DNA of 21,233 nt from an uncultured Muribaculaceae bacterium. GTDB taxonomy: Bacteria; Bacteroidota; Bacteroidia; Bacteroidales; Muribaculaceae. How positions within the stretch are numbered: the stretch's first letter is position 1; each line of letters opens with the position of its first letter. The notes below the pieces were generated by a model. That model made no database searches and was not told the DNA's origin. It saw only the letters and a list, made by a program, of their open reading frames with translations. This document shows, one piece after another, positions 14,453 through 21,233 of the stretch. The position numbers and the translations under genes are program-made. The stretch lies in NCBI GenBank assembly GCA_910584125.1, contig CAJTXU010000036.1, forward strand, positions 1 to 21,233. Reading direction: 5' to 3'.

Positions 14453-17400
14453 ATGAAACTATCCACTTTTATCAACCGGCCCGTCCTCTCGACCGTGATC
14501 TCGATCTTCATCGTGATCTTCGGCGTGCTGGGACTCATGTCGCTTCCGGTGGAGCAATACCCCAACATCGCGCCCCCGACCATCAGCGTGCGCACCACCT
14601 ACACGGGTGCCAACGCCCAGTCGGTGCTCAACTCTGTGATCGCCCCGCTCGAGGAGCAGATCAACGGCGCCGAGAACATGGACTACATGTATTCGTCGGC
14701 CTCCAACAACGGTTCGGCCGAGATCAACGTCTACTTCAAGTCGGGCATGGACCCCGACATGGCGGCCGTCGACGTGCAGAACCGCGTGGCCAAAGCCGCG
14801 GCCTTCCTTCCGGCCGAGGTGAACCAGGTCGGCGTCACGACGCAGAAACGCCAGTCGTCGATGCTGATGGTGTTCAACGTCTACGCCGACGACTCCAAAT
14901 ACAGCGAGGAGTTCGTCGAGAACTATATGTCGATCAACATCATCCCGGTCATCAAGCGTGTGCCGGGCGTGGGCGACGCGATGGTGCTCGGCGCCGACTA
15001 CTCGATGCGCATATGGCTCAAGCCCGACGTGATGGCTCAGTACGGCCTGATGCCGACCGACGTCACCGCCGCGCTCGCCGAGCAGAACATCGAGGCCGCC
15101 CCGGGTCAGTTCGGCGAGAACGGCAACCAGTCGTTCCAGTACACGATGCGTTACAAGGGCCGTCTCCAGGATGAGAAGGAATTCGAGGACATCATCATCA
15201 AGGCCCTCCCCACGGGCGAGATGCTGCGTCTCGGCGACGTGGCCGACGTCGAGCTGGGCCGCCTCTCCTACGGCTTCCACTCAACCACCAACGGCAAGAT
15301 CGGCTGCGCCGCCATGGTGATGCAGTCGGCGGGCTCTAACGCGACGGCCGTCGTCGACCAGATCCAGGCCGAGCTCGACAAGTTCCAGAAGGAGTGTCCC
15401 GACGGCATCAAGATCGTCACCACCATGGACGTCAACGAGTTCCTCTTCGCCTCGATCCATGAGGTGATCAAGACCCTGCTCGAGGCGTTCGCCCTCGTGT
15501 TCCTCGTGGTGTTCCTCTTCCTCCAGGACTTCCGCTCGACCATCATCCCTATGATCGCGATTCCCGTGGCCCTGATCGGTACGTTCTTCCTGATGAACAT
15601 GTTCGGGTTCACGGTCAACCTGCTGACGCTGTCGGCACTCGTGCTGGCGATCGCCATCGTGGTCGACGACGCCATCGTGGTGGTGGAGGCGGTGCACGCC
15701 AAGCTCGACGAGGGCTACAAGTCGGCGCGCATGGCCTCGATCGACGCCATGAACGACATCGCCGGTGCCCTCGTGTCAATCACGCTCGTCATGATGCTCG
15801 TGTTCATCCCCGTGTCGTTCATGGGCGGAACTTCGGGTGTGTTCTACCGCCAGTTCGGTCTCACCATGGCCATGGCCATCTTCCTCTCGGCGGTCAACGC
15901 CCTAACGCTCTCTCCGGCGCTCTGCGCGATATTCCTCAAACCCCATAAGGAGGAGGGCGAGACCGCGCCTCTCGGCGAGCGCATGCGTGACGCCTACTCG
16001 GCGGCCGGCGAGGCCATGAAGCAGGAATACAAGAAACGCGTAAGCCGCGGCATACCCCCGCTGGTGACCACACTCTTCCTCGTGGCCGCCGTCGTTTTCC
16101 TCGTGCTCGGATGGTACTCGACCGAAAGCATCCTCAAGCTCGTCATCGCCTGCGTATGCGCGCTGATCGGCGTGGTCGGCATGTTCCAGCGTGCGTTCAT
16201 CGACGCCTTCAACCGCGTGTTCGAGAAGGTATTGAACGGATATTCCAAGATAGCCAACTGGTTCATACACCATAAGATCACCGGCTTCGGCACCGTCGCC
16301 GCCAGCGTCGCCCTGCTCGTATGGCTCATGTCCACCACCCCGACGTCGCTCGTCCCCAGTGAGGACACGGGCACGCTGATGGGTGTGATCGACATGCCTC
16401 CCGCCACGTCGATGGAGCGCACCAAGGCCATCATGGACAAGGTCGACAGCATCGCCGGCACGATTCCCGCCATCTACCTGCGCAACGCCATCACGGGCTA
16501 TAGCTTCGTGGCCGGACAGGGCAACACCTACGGCTCGTTCATCATCAAGCTCAAGCCCTGGAGCGAACGCGACGAGAAGACCGAGAGCGCGCAGGCCGTG
16601 CTGGGAATGCTGATGCAGAAGTGCTCAGAGATCAAGGACGCCCGCATCATGTTCTTCCAGCCCCCTATGATCTCCGGCTACTCGGCCACCAACGGTTTCG
16701 AGGTCAAGCTGCAGGACAAGACCGGCGGCGACATCAACCAGTTCTTCCGCGTCTACCAGACGTTCATCGGTGCGCTCAACCAGCGGCCCGAGATCTCCAT
16801 GGCATACTCGACGTTCAACCCCTCGTTCCCGCAGTATATGGTCGAGCTCGACGTCGCCAAGATCAAGAAGGCGGGTCTGACGCAAAACCAGATCCTGCAG
16901 ACACTGCAGGCCTACTACGGCGGTATGTACGTATCGAACTTCAACAAGTTCGGCAAGCTCTACCGCGTCATGATGCAGGCCAGCCCCGAGGCGCGCGTGT
17001 CGCCCGAGACTCTCAAGCAGGTCAAGGTGCGCAACGGCGCCGAGATGGCCCCGATCGACAACTTCGTCAAGCTCTCGCGCGTGTACGGCCCCGACGTGAT
17101 CAACCGCTTCAACATGTTCACCACGATCTCCGTCACCGGTAGCCCGGCACCGGGAGTCTCCTCGGGACAGGCCATCGCCGCCATCGAGGAGGTGGCCGCG
17201 CAGACGCTGCCCGTCGGCTTCGGCTACGAGTATTCGGGTCTGACGCGTGAGGAGGCCACCAACAGCAGTTCGTCGACCGCCTACATCTTCGGACTCGTGC
17301 TCCTGTTCGTCTACCTGCTTCTCTCGGCCCAGTACGAGAGCTACATCATCCCGTTCGCCGTGATCCTCTCCGTGCCGTTCGGCCTTATGGGCACGTTCAT

Positions 17401-17839
17401 CTTCGCCAAGATGATGGGCATCGACAACAACATCTACCTGCAGATCGCGCTTATCATGCTTATCGGTCTTCTGGCCAAGAACGCCATCCTCATCGTGGAG
17501 TTCGCCCTCGAACGCCGCCGCACGGGCGTCAGCATCGTCAACGCCGCCATCCTCGGCTCGAAGGCGCGTCTGCGTCCTATCCTCATGACGTCGCTCGCCA
17601 TGATCATCGGTCTGCTGCCGCTGATGTTCGCCACCGGCGCGGGAGCCAACGGATACAACGCACTCGGCACGGGCGCCATCGGCGGCATGCTCATCGGCAT
17701 GATCCTACAGGTGCTCGTCGTGCCCGGCATGTTCGTGGCCTTCGAGATCATCCAAGAGAAGATCAAGCCCTACGAGTGGAAAGACACCGACAACACCCAG
17801 CTGTCGTCAGAACTTGAACAGTACAACCGTCACAAATGA
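14453..17839 (+). CDS. RND efflux pump inner-membrane permease (HAE1 family)
   Basis: A 1128-residue proton-driven pump of the AcrB type. The N-terminus STFINRPVLSTVISIFIVIFGV is the usual first membrane helix. The proton-relay aspartates are in IAIVVDDAIVVVEA (about residues 400-413), and the partner lysine is in GLLAKNAILIVEF near 1005. The PN1/PN2 and PC1/PC2 porter regions and the docking domain are present (EQYPNIAPPTISV, VNQVGVTTQKRQSSMLMVF, SVTGSPAPGVSSGQAIAAIEEVA). The protein is about 80 residues longer than AcrB. The excess lies in the cytoplasmic loop between helices 6 and 7 (about 500-590), which holds two further hydrophobic stretches (about 537-555 and 560-578). The stop codon overlaps the next start by 4 bp (ATGA), suggesting translational coupling. 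The substrate is unknown; drugs, bile acids or lipids are typical for the family. Confidence 0.95.
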   Translation: MKLSTFINRPVLSTVISIFIVIFGVLGLMSLPVEQYPNIAPPTISVRTTYTGANAQSVLNSVIAPLEEQINGAENMDYMYSSASNNGSAEINVYFKSGMDPDMAAVDVQNRVAKAAAFLPAEVNQVGVTTQKRQSSMLMVFNVYADDSKYSEEFVENYMSINIIPVIKRVPGVGDAMVLGADYSMRIWLKPDVMAQYGLMPTDVTAALAEQNIEAAPGQFGENGNQSFQYTMRYKGRLQDEKEFEDIIIKALPTGEMLRLGDVADVELGRLSYGFHSTTNGKIGCAAMVMQSAGSNATAVVDQIQAELDKFQKECPDGIKIVTTMDVNEFLFASIHEVIKTLLEAFALVFLVVFLFLQDFRSTIIPMIAIPVALIGTFFLMNMFGFTVNLLTLSALVLAIAIVVDDAIVVVEAVHAKLDEGYKSARMASIDAMNDIAGALVSITLVMMLVFIPVSFMGGTSGVFYRQFGLTMAMAIFLSAVNALTLSPALCAIFLKPHKEEGETAPLGERMRDAYSAAGEAMKQEYKKRVSRGIPPLVTTLFLVAAVVFLVLGWYSTESILKLVIACVCALIGVVGMFQRAFIDAFNRVFEKVLNGYSKIANWFIHHKITGFGTVAASVALLVWLMSTTPTSLVPSEDTGTLMGVIDMPPATSMERTKAIMDKVDSIAGTIPAIYLRNAITGYSFVAGQGNTYGSFIIKLKPWSERDEKTESAQAVLGMLMQKCSEIKDARIMFFQPPMISGYSATNGFEVKLQDKTGGDINQFFRVYQTFIGALNQRPEISMAYSTFNPSFPQYMVELDVAKIKKAGLTQNQILQTLQAYYGGMYVSNFNKFGKLYRVMMQASPEARVSPETLKQVKVRNGAEMAPIDNFVKLSRVYGPDVINRFNMFTTISVTGSPAPGVSSGQAIAAIEEVAAQTLPVGFGYEYSGLTREEATNSSSSTAYIFGLVLLFVYLLLSAQYESYIIPFAVILSVPFGLMGTFIFAKMMGIDNNIYLQIALIMLIGLLAKNAILIVEFALERRRTGVSIVNAAILGSKARLRPILMTSLAMIIGLLPLMFATGAGANGYNALGTGAIGGMLIGMILQVLVVPGMFVAFEIIQEKIKPYEWKDTDNTQLSSELEQYNRHK

Positions 17840-19227
17840 CAATGATGAAGACAACCAAATATATCGTGCCTGTGGCAGCGGCGCTCTCGCTGACGCTCTC
17901 GAGCTGCCACATCTACAAGGCATATGAGATGCCGACCGACAACGCCTATGTCAAGACGTTCGAGCAGTCGCTGACAGCGGCCCCCGACTCGGCGTCGCTC
18001 CCCTATCTGGAGTGGGAGAAGGTGTTCACCGACCCCGTCCTGCAGGGATATATCCGCACGGCCCTTGCCAACAACAAGGACCTCGACAACGCCGTGCTCA
18101 ACATCGACATCGCCCGTGCCCAGCTCAAGGGAGCCAAGCTGAGCTACTTCCCCGCCGTGGCACTCAATCCCAACGGCGGAGCCGCCAAGTATGGCGACGG
18201 CAAGATGGACACCTGGACCTACACCATCCCCATGTCGATCTCGTGGGAGATCGACGTCTTCGGCAAGATTCTCAACCGCAAGCGCGGTGCCAAGGTCGCA
18301 GTCGAGCAGATGGAAGACTACCGCCAGGCCGTCCGCTCGCAGATCATCTGCGGCGTGGCGAGCTGCTACTACGGCCTGATGATGCTCAACCAGCAGCTCG
18401 ACCTCACCGAGCGCACATCCGTGATATGGAAAGACCAGGTGGAGTCGATGAAGCTCATGAAGGAGGCCGGTATGGTCAACGAGGCCGCCGTCGTGCAGAG
18501 CTCGGCCAACTATTGGAGCATCATGGGTTCGATTCCCGACATCAAGCACTCCATCCATGAGCTGCAGAACACTATGTCGCTGCTGCTTCACGCTTATCCG
18601 CAGGAGTATGCCGTGTCGTCCGACATGGACTTCAACCTCCCGGCCGACATCGAGGCGGGCGTGCCCGTGACCTATCTCGCGGCGCGTCCCGACGTCCGCG
18701 CCGCCGAACGCGGTCTGGCGGCGGCCTACTATACCACCAACAGTGCCCGCGCGGCCTTCTACCCCGGTCTGACGATCTCGAGCAACGGCGGTTTCACCAA
18801 CCTGCTCGGCTCAATCGTAAGCAACCCCGGCAAGTGGTTCATCCAGCTTGCCGGCTCTCTGGCCGCCCCCCTCTTCTCGCGCGGTCAGAACATCGCCAAT
18901 CTCGAGGTGGCCAAGGCTCGCCAGACGCAGGCCATGAACGACTTCGAGACCAAGGTGCTCAGCGCGAGCGCCGACGTGAGCGACGCCCTCGCCGCCTATC
19001 GCTTCAACCACGAGAAGCGCGAGTGCCTGCTCCGTCAGATAGACGACCTCGAGAAGTCGGTGGAATACACCCAGGAGCTTTTGACGCTCGACCCCCACAC
19101 CACATATCTCGAGGTGCTCTCCGCACGCTCCAGCCTGCTCAACGCCCAGATGTCGAGTCTCGCCGCATGGCACGACAAGGTCTCGGCCCTCATCTCGCTC
19201 TATCAGTCGGTGGGCGGCGGCCGTTAA
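17836..19227 (+). CDS. RND efflux outer-membrane factor (TolC/NodT family lipoprotein)
   Basis: A 463-residue outer-membrane channel of the OprM/NodT group. The signal peptide ends in the lipobox SLTLSSC, with Cys24 as the likely lipidation site. The two duplicated halves of the family are visible: helical hairpins such as NAVLNIDIARAQLKGAKLSYFPAVALN in the first half, and PVTYLAARPDVRAAERGLAAAYYTTNSARAAFYPGLTIS in the second, a strong signature of the family, followed by a closing LISLYQSVGGGR. SWEIDVFGK (about 136-144) is the usual WEIDLWG-like segment. The first ATG overlaps the permease stop; ATGs at 17842 and 17845 would also keep the signal peptide. It completes the tripartite pump with the two upstream genes. 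Confidence 0.93.
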   Translation: MTMMKTTKYIVPVAAALSLTLSSCHIYKAYEMPTDNAYVKTFEQSLTAAPDSASLPYLEWEKVFTDPVLQGYIRTALANNKDLDNAVLNIDIARAQLKGAKLSYFPAVALNPNGGAAKYGDGKMDTWTYTIPMSISWEIDVFGKILNRKRGAKVAVEQMEDYRQAVRSQIICGVASCYYGLMMLNQQLDLTERTSVIWKDQVESMKLMKEAGMVNEAAVVQSSANYWSIMGSIPDIKHSIHELQNTMSLLLHAYPQEYAVSSDMDFNLPADIEAGVPVTYLAARPDVRAAERGLAAAYYTTNSARAAFYPGLTISSNGGFTNLLGSIVSNPGKWFIQLAGSLAAPLFSRGQNIANLEVAKARQTQAMNDFETKVLSASADVSDALAAYRFNHEKRECLLRQIDDLEKSVEYTQELLTLDPHTTYLEVLSARSSLLNAQMSSLAAWHDKVSALISLYQSVGGGR

Positions 19228-19251
19228 CGTTAACCTTAAAATCATGGTATT

Positions 19252-20046
19252 ATGAGTACAATCAGTCCATTGGCATTCGTCCATCCCGAAGCGAAGATCG
19301 GCGAGAACGTCACGATCAGCCCGTTTGCATACATCGACCGAGACGTCGAGATCGGCGACGGCTGCCACATCAGGCCGCACGTGAGCATCCTCTCGGGCGC
19401 GAGAATCGGCAGGAACAACTATTTCTACGACGGCTGCATCGTCTCGGCGACGCCCCAGGACTTCCGCTGGAAGGGCGAGGACAGCTATGTGGAGATCGGC
19501 GACAACACCACCATCCGCGAGCACGTCATCATCAACCGCAGCATCCACCGCGATGGCGTCACCCGCATCGGCAACGACTCGTTCGTCATGGCCCAGAGCC
19601 ATGTGGGTCACGACACGGAGATCGGCAACTCGGTCGTGATCGGCAACTCGGTCAAGATCGCCGGCTCGTGCAGAATCGGCGACTGCTCGATCCTCTCCTC
19701 TTGCGCGCTCGTACACGAGAAGTGTGAGGTCGGCGAGTGGGTGCTCGTCAAGGGCGGATGCCGCGTAACCGGCAACGTGCCTCCCTACGTGGTGATGGCA
19801 CACAACCCCATCTCCTATTTCGGCGTGAATGCCTACATACTTCGCAAAAACGGATTCAGCGAGGAGACCATCGACGATATCGCCAAGTGCTACCGTCACA
19901 TCTACCAGTCGAACACGTCGGCGTTCAACGCCATGGTGCGCGTCAAGGCCGATGTCGCTCCGGGCACCGAGCGCGACGCGATAGTGCGCTTCGTCGAGGG
20001 CCATAATTTCAAGATTGCGGCCCTCGCGCTCGACTCGATGCTCTGA
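19252..20046 (+). CDS. lpxA: acyl-ACP--UDP-N-acetylglucosamine O-acyltransferase (LpxA-type)
   Basis: A 264-residue left-handed beta-helix acyltransferase. LpxA performs the first step of lipid A synthesis, moving a 3-hydroxyacyl chain from acyl carrier protein to UDP-GlcNAc in the cytoplasm. Hexapeptide repeats run from about 5 to 190 (VHPEAKIGENVTISPFAYIDRDVEIGD, ARIGRNNYFYDG, YVEIGDNTTIREHVIINR). AQSHVGHDTEIGN (about 121-133) contains the catalytic-type histidine and matches AHIAHD of the E. coli enzyme. VPPYVVMAHNPISYFGVNAYILRKNGFS and the helical C-terminus are also LpxA-specific. Bacteroidetes often have a further LpxA-like paralogue beside the one next to lpxC-fabZ, so this could be that second copy. 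It begins 24 bp after the outer-membrane factor gene without a terminator between, so it is probably part of the efflux transcript. Confidence 0.82.
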   Translation: MSTISPLAFVHPEAKIGENVTISPFAYIDRDVEIGDGCHIRPHVSILSGARIGRNNYFYDGCIVSATPQDFRWKGEDSYVEIGDNTTIREHVIINRSIHRDGVTRIGNDSFVMAQSHVGHDTEIGNSVVIGNSVKIAGSCRIGDCSILSSCALVHEKCEVGEWVLVKGGCRVTGNVPPYVVMAHNPISYFGVNAYILRKNGFSEETIDDIAKCYRHIYQSNTSAFNAMVRVKADVAPGTERDAIVRFVEGHNFKIAALALDSML

Positions 20047-20075
20047 CCCCGGCAGGTCATAGAAACATACTGTTG

Positions 20076-20106
20076 AAGAGAGACGGCACGCCCGTCTCTC
20101 TTTTTT
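20076..20106 (+). terminator. intrinsic terminator after lpxA
   Basis: AAGAGAGACGG (20076-20086) and CCGTCTCTCTT (20092-20102) form a perfect 11-bp stem with a 5-nt loop, followed directly by a T-run to 20106. This is a textbook terminator, 30 bp after the lpxA stop. Confidence 0.95.
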
Positions 20107-20128
20107 ATCCTGAAATCGCAAATAAATT

Positions 20129-20159
20129 TATGCATGTTGAGGATTTTTTGTTATATTTG
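20129..20159 (+). promoter_or_regulatory. probable cdsA promoter
   Basis: TATATTTG (20152-20159) matches the Bacteroidetes TAnnTTTG box exactly; TATG (20129-20132), 19 nt upstream, is a three-of-four match to the TTTG box. It lies after the lpxA terminator, with about 30 nt of leader before cdsA. Confidence 0.6.
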
Positions 20160-20195
20160 TAGAAATTAAACCTTAGCGGCGACGCTGACAGTGAT

Positions 20196-21011
20196 ATGGA
20201 TATAAAGAAACTGATGGTGAGGTCGGTCTCCGGGCTGGTCTATTGTCTTGTGATTGTGGGGTGTATACTTGCCGGCGAGACGGGAGTCCTCGTTCTGGGC
20301 GGTCTGTTGTCGGCCTTGGCCTGCATCGAGTTCGCCAGAATCAGCCATGACCTGACGACGAAGACGATTCCGGCGCTTGTGCTCGACATCGCGGCCTGTG
20401 TGTGTCTCTGCATGGGATACACGGGCTATATGCTCTTCCTGTGGCTCGCGCTGATGATAGCGCGTTTCGTCCTGGAGCTATATCTCGACGCGCCGCATCC
20501 GCTGCGCGACCTCGCCCACTCCATGATGAGCCAGATCTATATCGGACTGCCTATGGGCATCATGGTCGTCGTGGCCCACACGCTGAGTCCGATGCTCATA
20601 CTCGCGCTGTTCATCCTGATATGGATCAACGACACGGGGGCGTTTCTGGTCGGATGCACATTGGGGCGCCACAAACTGTTCGAGCGCATCTCGCCCAAGA
20701 AGACCTGGGAGGGCTTTCTGGGCGGCGTGGCGTTCTGCGTCGGTACGGCGGCGTTGTTTGGGCTGTATTGCAGCGATTTCTTCGGCATGGGCGCTGTTGG
20801 TGGCGGTCTGGGAGCCTGGATTGGGCTCGGAGCGGTAACGGCCGTGTTCGGCACGTGGGGCGACCTGGTGGAATCGATGATCAAGCGCAACCTCAACATC
20901 AAGGACTCGGGCAACATCATCCCCGGGCACGGCGGCATACTCGACCGCATAGACTCGCTGCTGCTCGTCCTCCCCGCCGCCGCCCTCTACCTCGCCCTGA
21001 TATTGCGTTGA
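20196..21011 (+). CDS. cdsA: phosphatidate cytidylyltransferase (CDP-diglyceride synthase)
   Basis: A 271-residue polytopic inner-membrane enzyme that makes CDP-diacylglycerol from phosphatidic acid and CTP, the branch point for all phospholipids. The C-terminal signature of the family is complete: SMIKRNLNIKDSG (about 226-238) followed by IIPGHGGILDRIDSLL, which holds the metal- and CTP-binding acidic residues. SPKKTWEGFLGG (about 166-177) is a second conserved block. About seven or eight hydrophobic segments are visible, for example VSGLVYCLVIVGCILAG, MLFLWLALMIARFVL and LILALFILIWI. The length is normal. It has its own promoter after the lpxA terminator. In other Bacteroidales, as I recall for Porphyromonas, cdsA is next to ftsH; here about 7 kb lie between them. 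Confidence 0.95.
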   Translation: MDIKKLMVRSVSGLVYCLVIVGCILAGETGVLVLGGLLSALACIEFARISHDLTTKTIPALVLDIAACVCLCMGYTGYMLFLWLALMIARFVLELYLDAPHPLRDLAHSMMSQIYIGLPMGIMVVVAHTLSPMLILALFILIWINDTGAFLVGCTLGRHKLFERISPKKTWEGFLGGVAFCVGTAALFGLYCSDFFGMGAVGGGLGAWIGLGAVTAVFGTWGDLVESMIKRNLNIKDSGNIIPGHGGILDRIDSLLLVLPAAALYLALILR

Positions 21012-21042
21012 AAAGTCAGTGACCTCGCGTAAGGAGACCTCA

Positions 21043-21072
21043 CACAGAGGTGCGCAGAGTTGCACAGAGGAC
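21043..21072. repeat. three 10-nt tandem units (CACAGAGG type)
   Basis: CACAGAGGTG, CGCAGAGTTG and CACAGAGGAC follow each other directly, about 30 bp after cdsA. The units share most positions. Function is unknown; the tract lies next to copy B of the 38-bp element. Confidence 0.6.
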
Positions 21073-21081
21073 TCCGACGCC

Positions 21082-21119
21082 GGCGACTGCGTGAGCACAC
21101 CGGAGACGGCGACTGTCCC
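21082..21119 (-). repeat. dispersed 38-bp REP-like element, copy B
   Basis: The reverse complement of this segment matches 10023-10060 at 34 of 38 positions. It lies between cdsA and the possible tmRNA start. Unlike copy A, it has no flanking GGCGACT arm forming a hairpin. Confidence 0.8.
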
Positions 21120-21209
21120 CAATGCGATTGAGTTAAGAGTTATTAGCCTTTATGCCAGACTGATATAGAGTCGTCGCGGTCAATGTCTGAAAGACATCTC
21201 GTGTGTAGC

Positions 21210-21233
21210 CGGGGGTATGGATTCGACGGGGCG
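21210..21233 (+). ncRNA. ssrA: possible 5' end of tmRNA, cut by the window edge
   Basis: GGGGGTAT followed by GGATTCGACGGGG resembles the tmRNA 5' end: a G-rich acceptor strand, then the conserved GGATTCGACGGG of the D-like arm. The interval between the G-run and GGATTC is shorter than in E. coli (8 versus 12 nt), and Bacteroidales I remember have GGCTTTGACAGCG instead. No TAnnTTTG box is seen just upstream. The rest lies outside the window. Confidence 0.4.

Noticed and set aside
19223..19234. 12-bp palindrome GTTAACGTTAAC at the end of the outer-membrane factor gene
   Set aside because: Short, AT-rich and overlapping the stop codon; without further copies I cannot separate it from chance.

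Overview
The window looks like a chromosomal segment of a GC-rich member of the Bacteroidales, most likely family Muribaculaceae (S24-7). Reasons: no Shine-Dalgarno sites but A-rich leaders before start codons; promoters of the Bacteroidetes type (TTTG, about 20 nt, TAnnTTTG); a DUF3843-type protein; BACON-like lipoprotein and carboxypeptidase-regulatory-domain TonB receptor; and rsfS, ftsH and cdsA close together. The genus is an inference, since no rRNA is present.

Left part (1-9562, all minus strand). Reading in the direction of transcription, a three-gene envelope operon starts from a clear promoter (9531-9562): a small lipoprotein, then two paralogous small outer-membrane beta-barrel proteins, ending at a strong terminator (7718-7762). 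Next come a TonB-dependent receptor-like protein (5240-7666), hisS (3778-5139) with a DUF3843 protein 17 bp behind it, a 9-bp tandem repeat array, a secreted histidine-type phosphatase (1166-2422), a hairpin, and a decayed AAA-ATPase-like/PD-(D/E)XK-type gene (61-1108) with three in-frame TAA codons and a frameshift.

Middle (9563-10460). About 900 bp of AT-rich DNA without a credible gene separates the minus-strand and plus-strand blocks. It carries two hairpins and a 38-bp element that recurs near the right end of the window (34/38 identical, opposite orientation).

Right part (10461-21011, all plus strand). rsfS and ftsH form a pair closed by a terminator (13028-13056). An RND efflux operon follows (lipoprotein adaptor, inner-membrane permease, outer-membrane factor) and runs without a visible terminator into an lpxA-type acyltransferase gene, which is closed by a textbook terminator (20076-20106). 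cdsA then has its own promoter. The last 220 bp hold short repeats and, at the very edge, a sequence resembling the 5' end of tmRNA.

Most genes are ordinary housekeeping or envelope genes: translation (hisS, rsfS), membrane quality control (ftsH), phospholipid synthesis (cdsA), lipid A synthesis (lpxA), efflux and outer-membrane transport. I did not find a convincing new defence, mobile or RNA-guided system. The best candidates for a second look are the three-gene lipoprotein/twin-barrel operon, the dispersed 38-bp repeat, the RND permease with an extra membrane hairpin, the coupling of efflux with lpxA, and several palindromes placed between genes.
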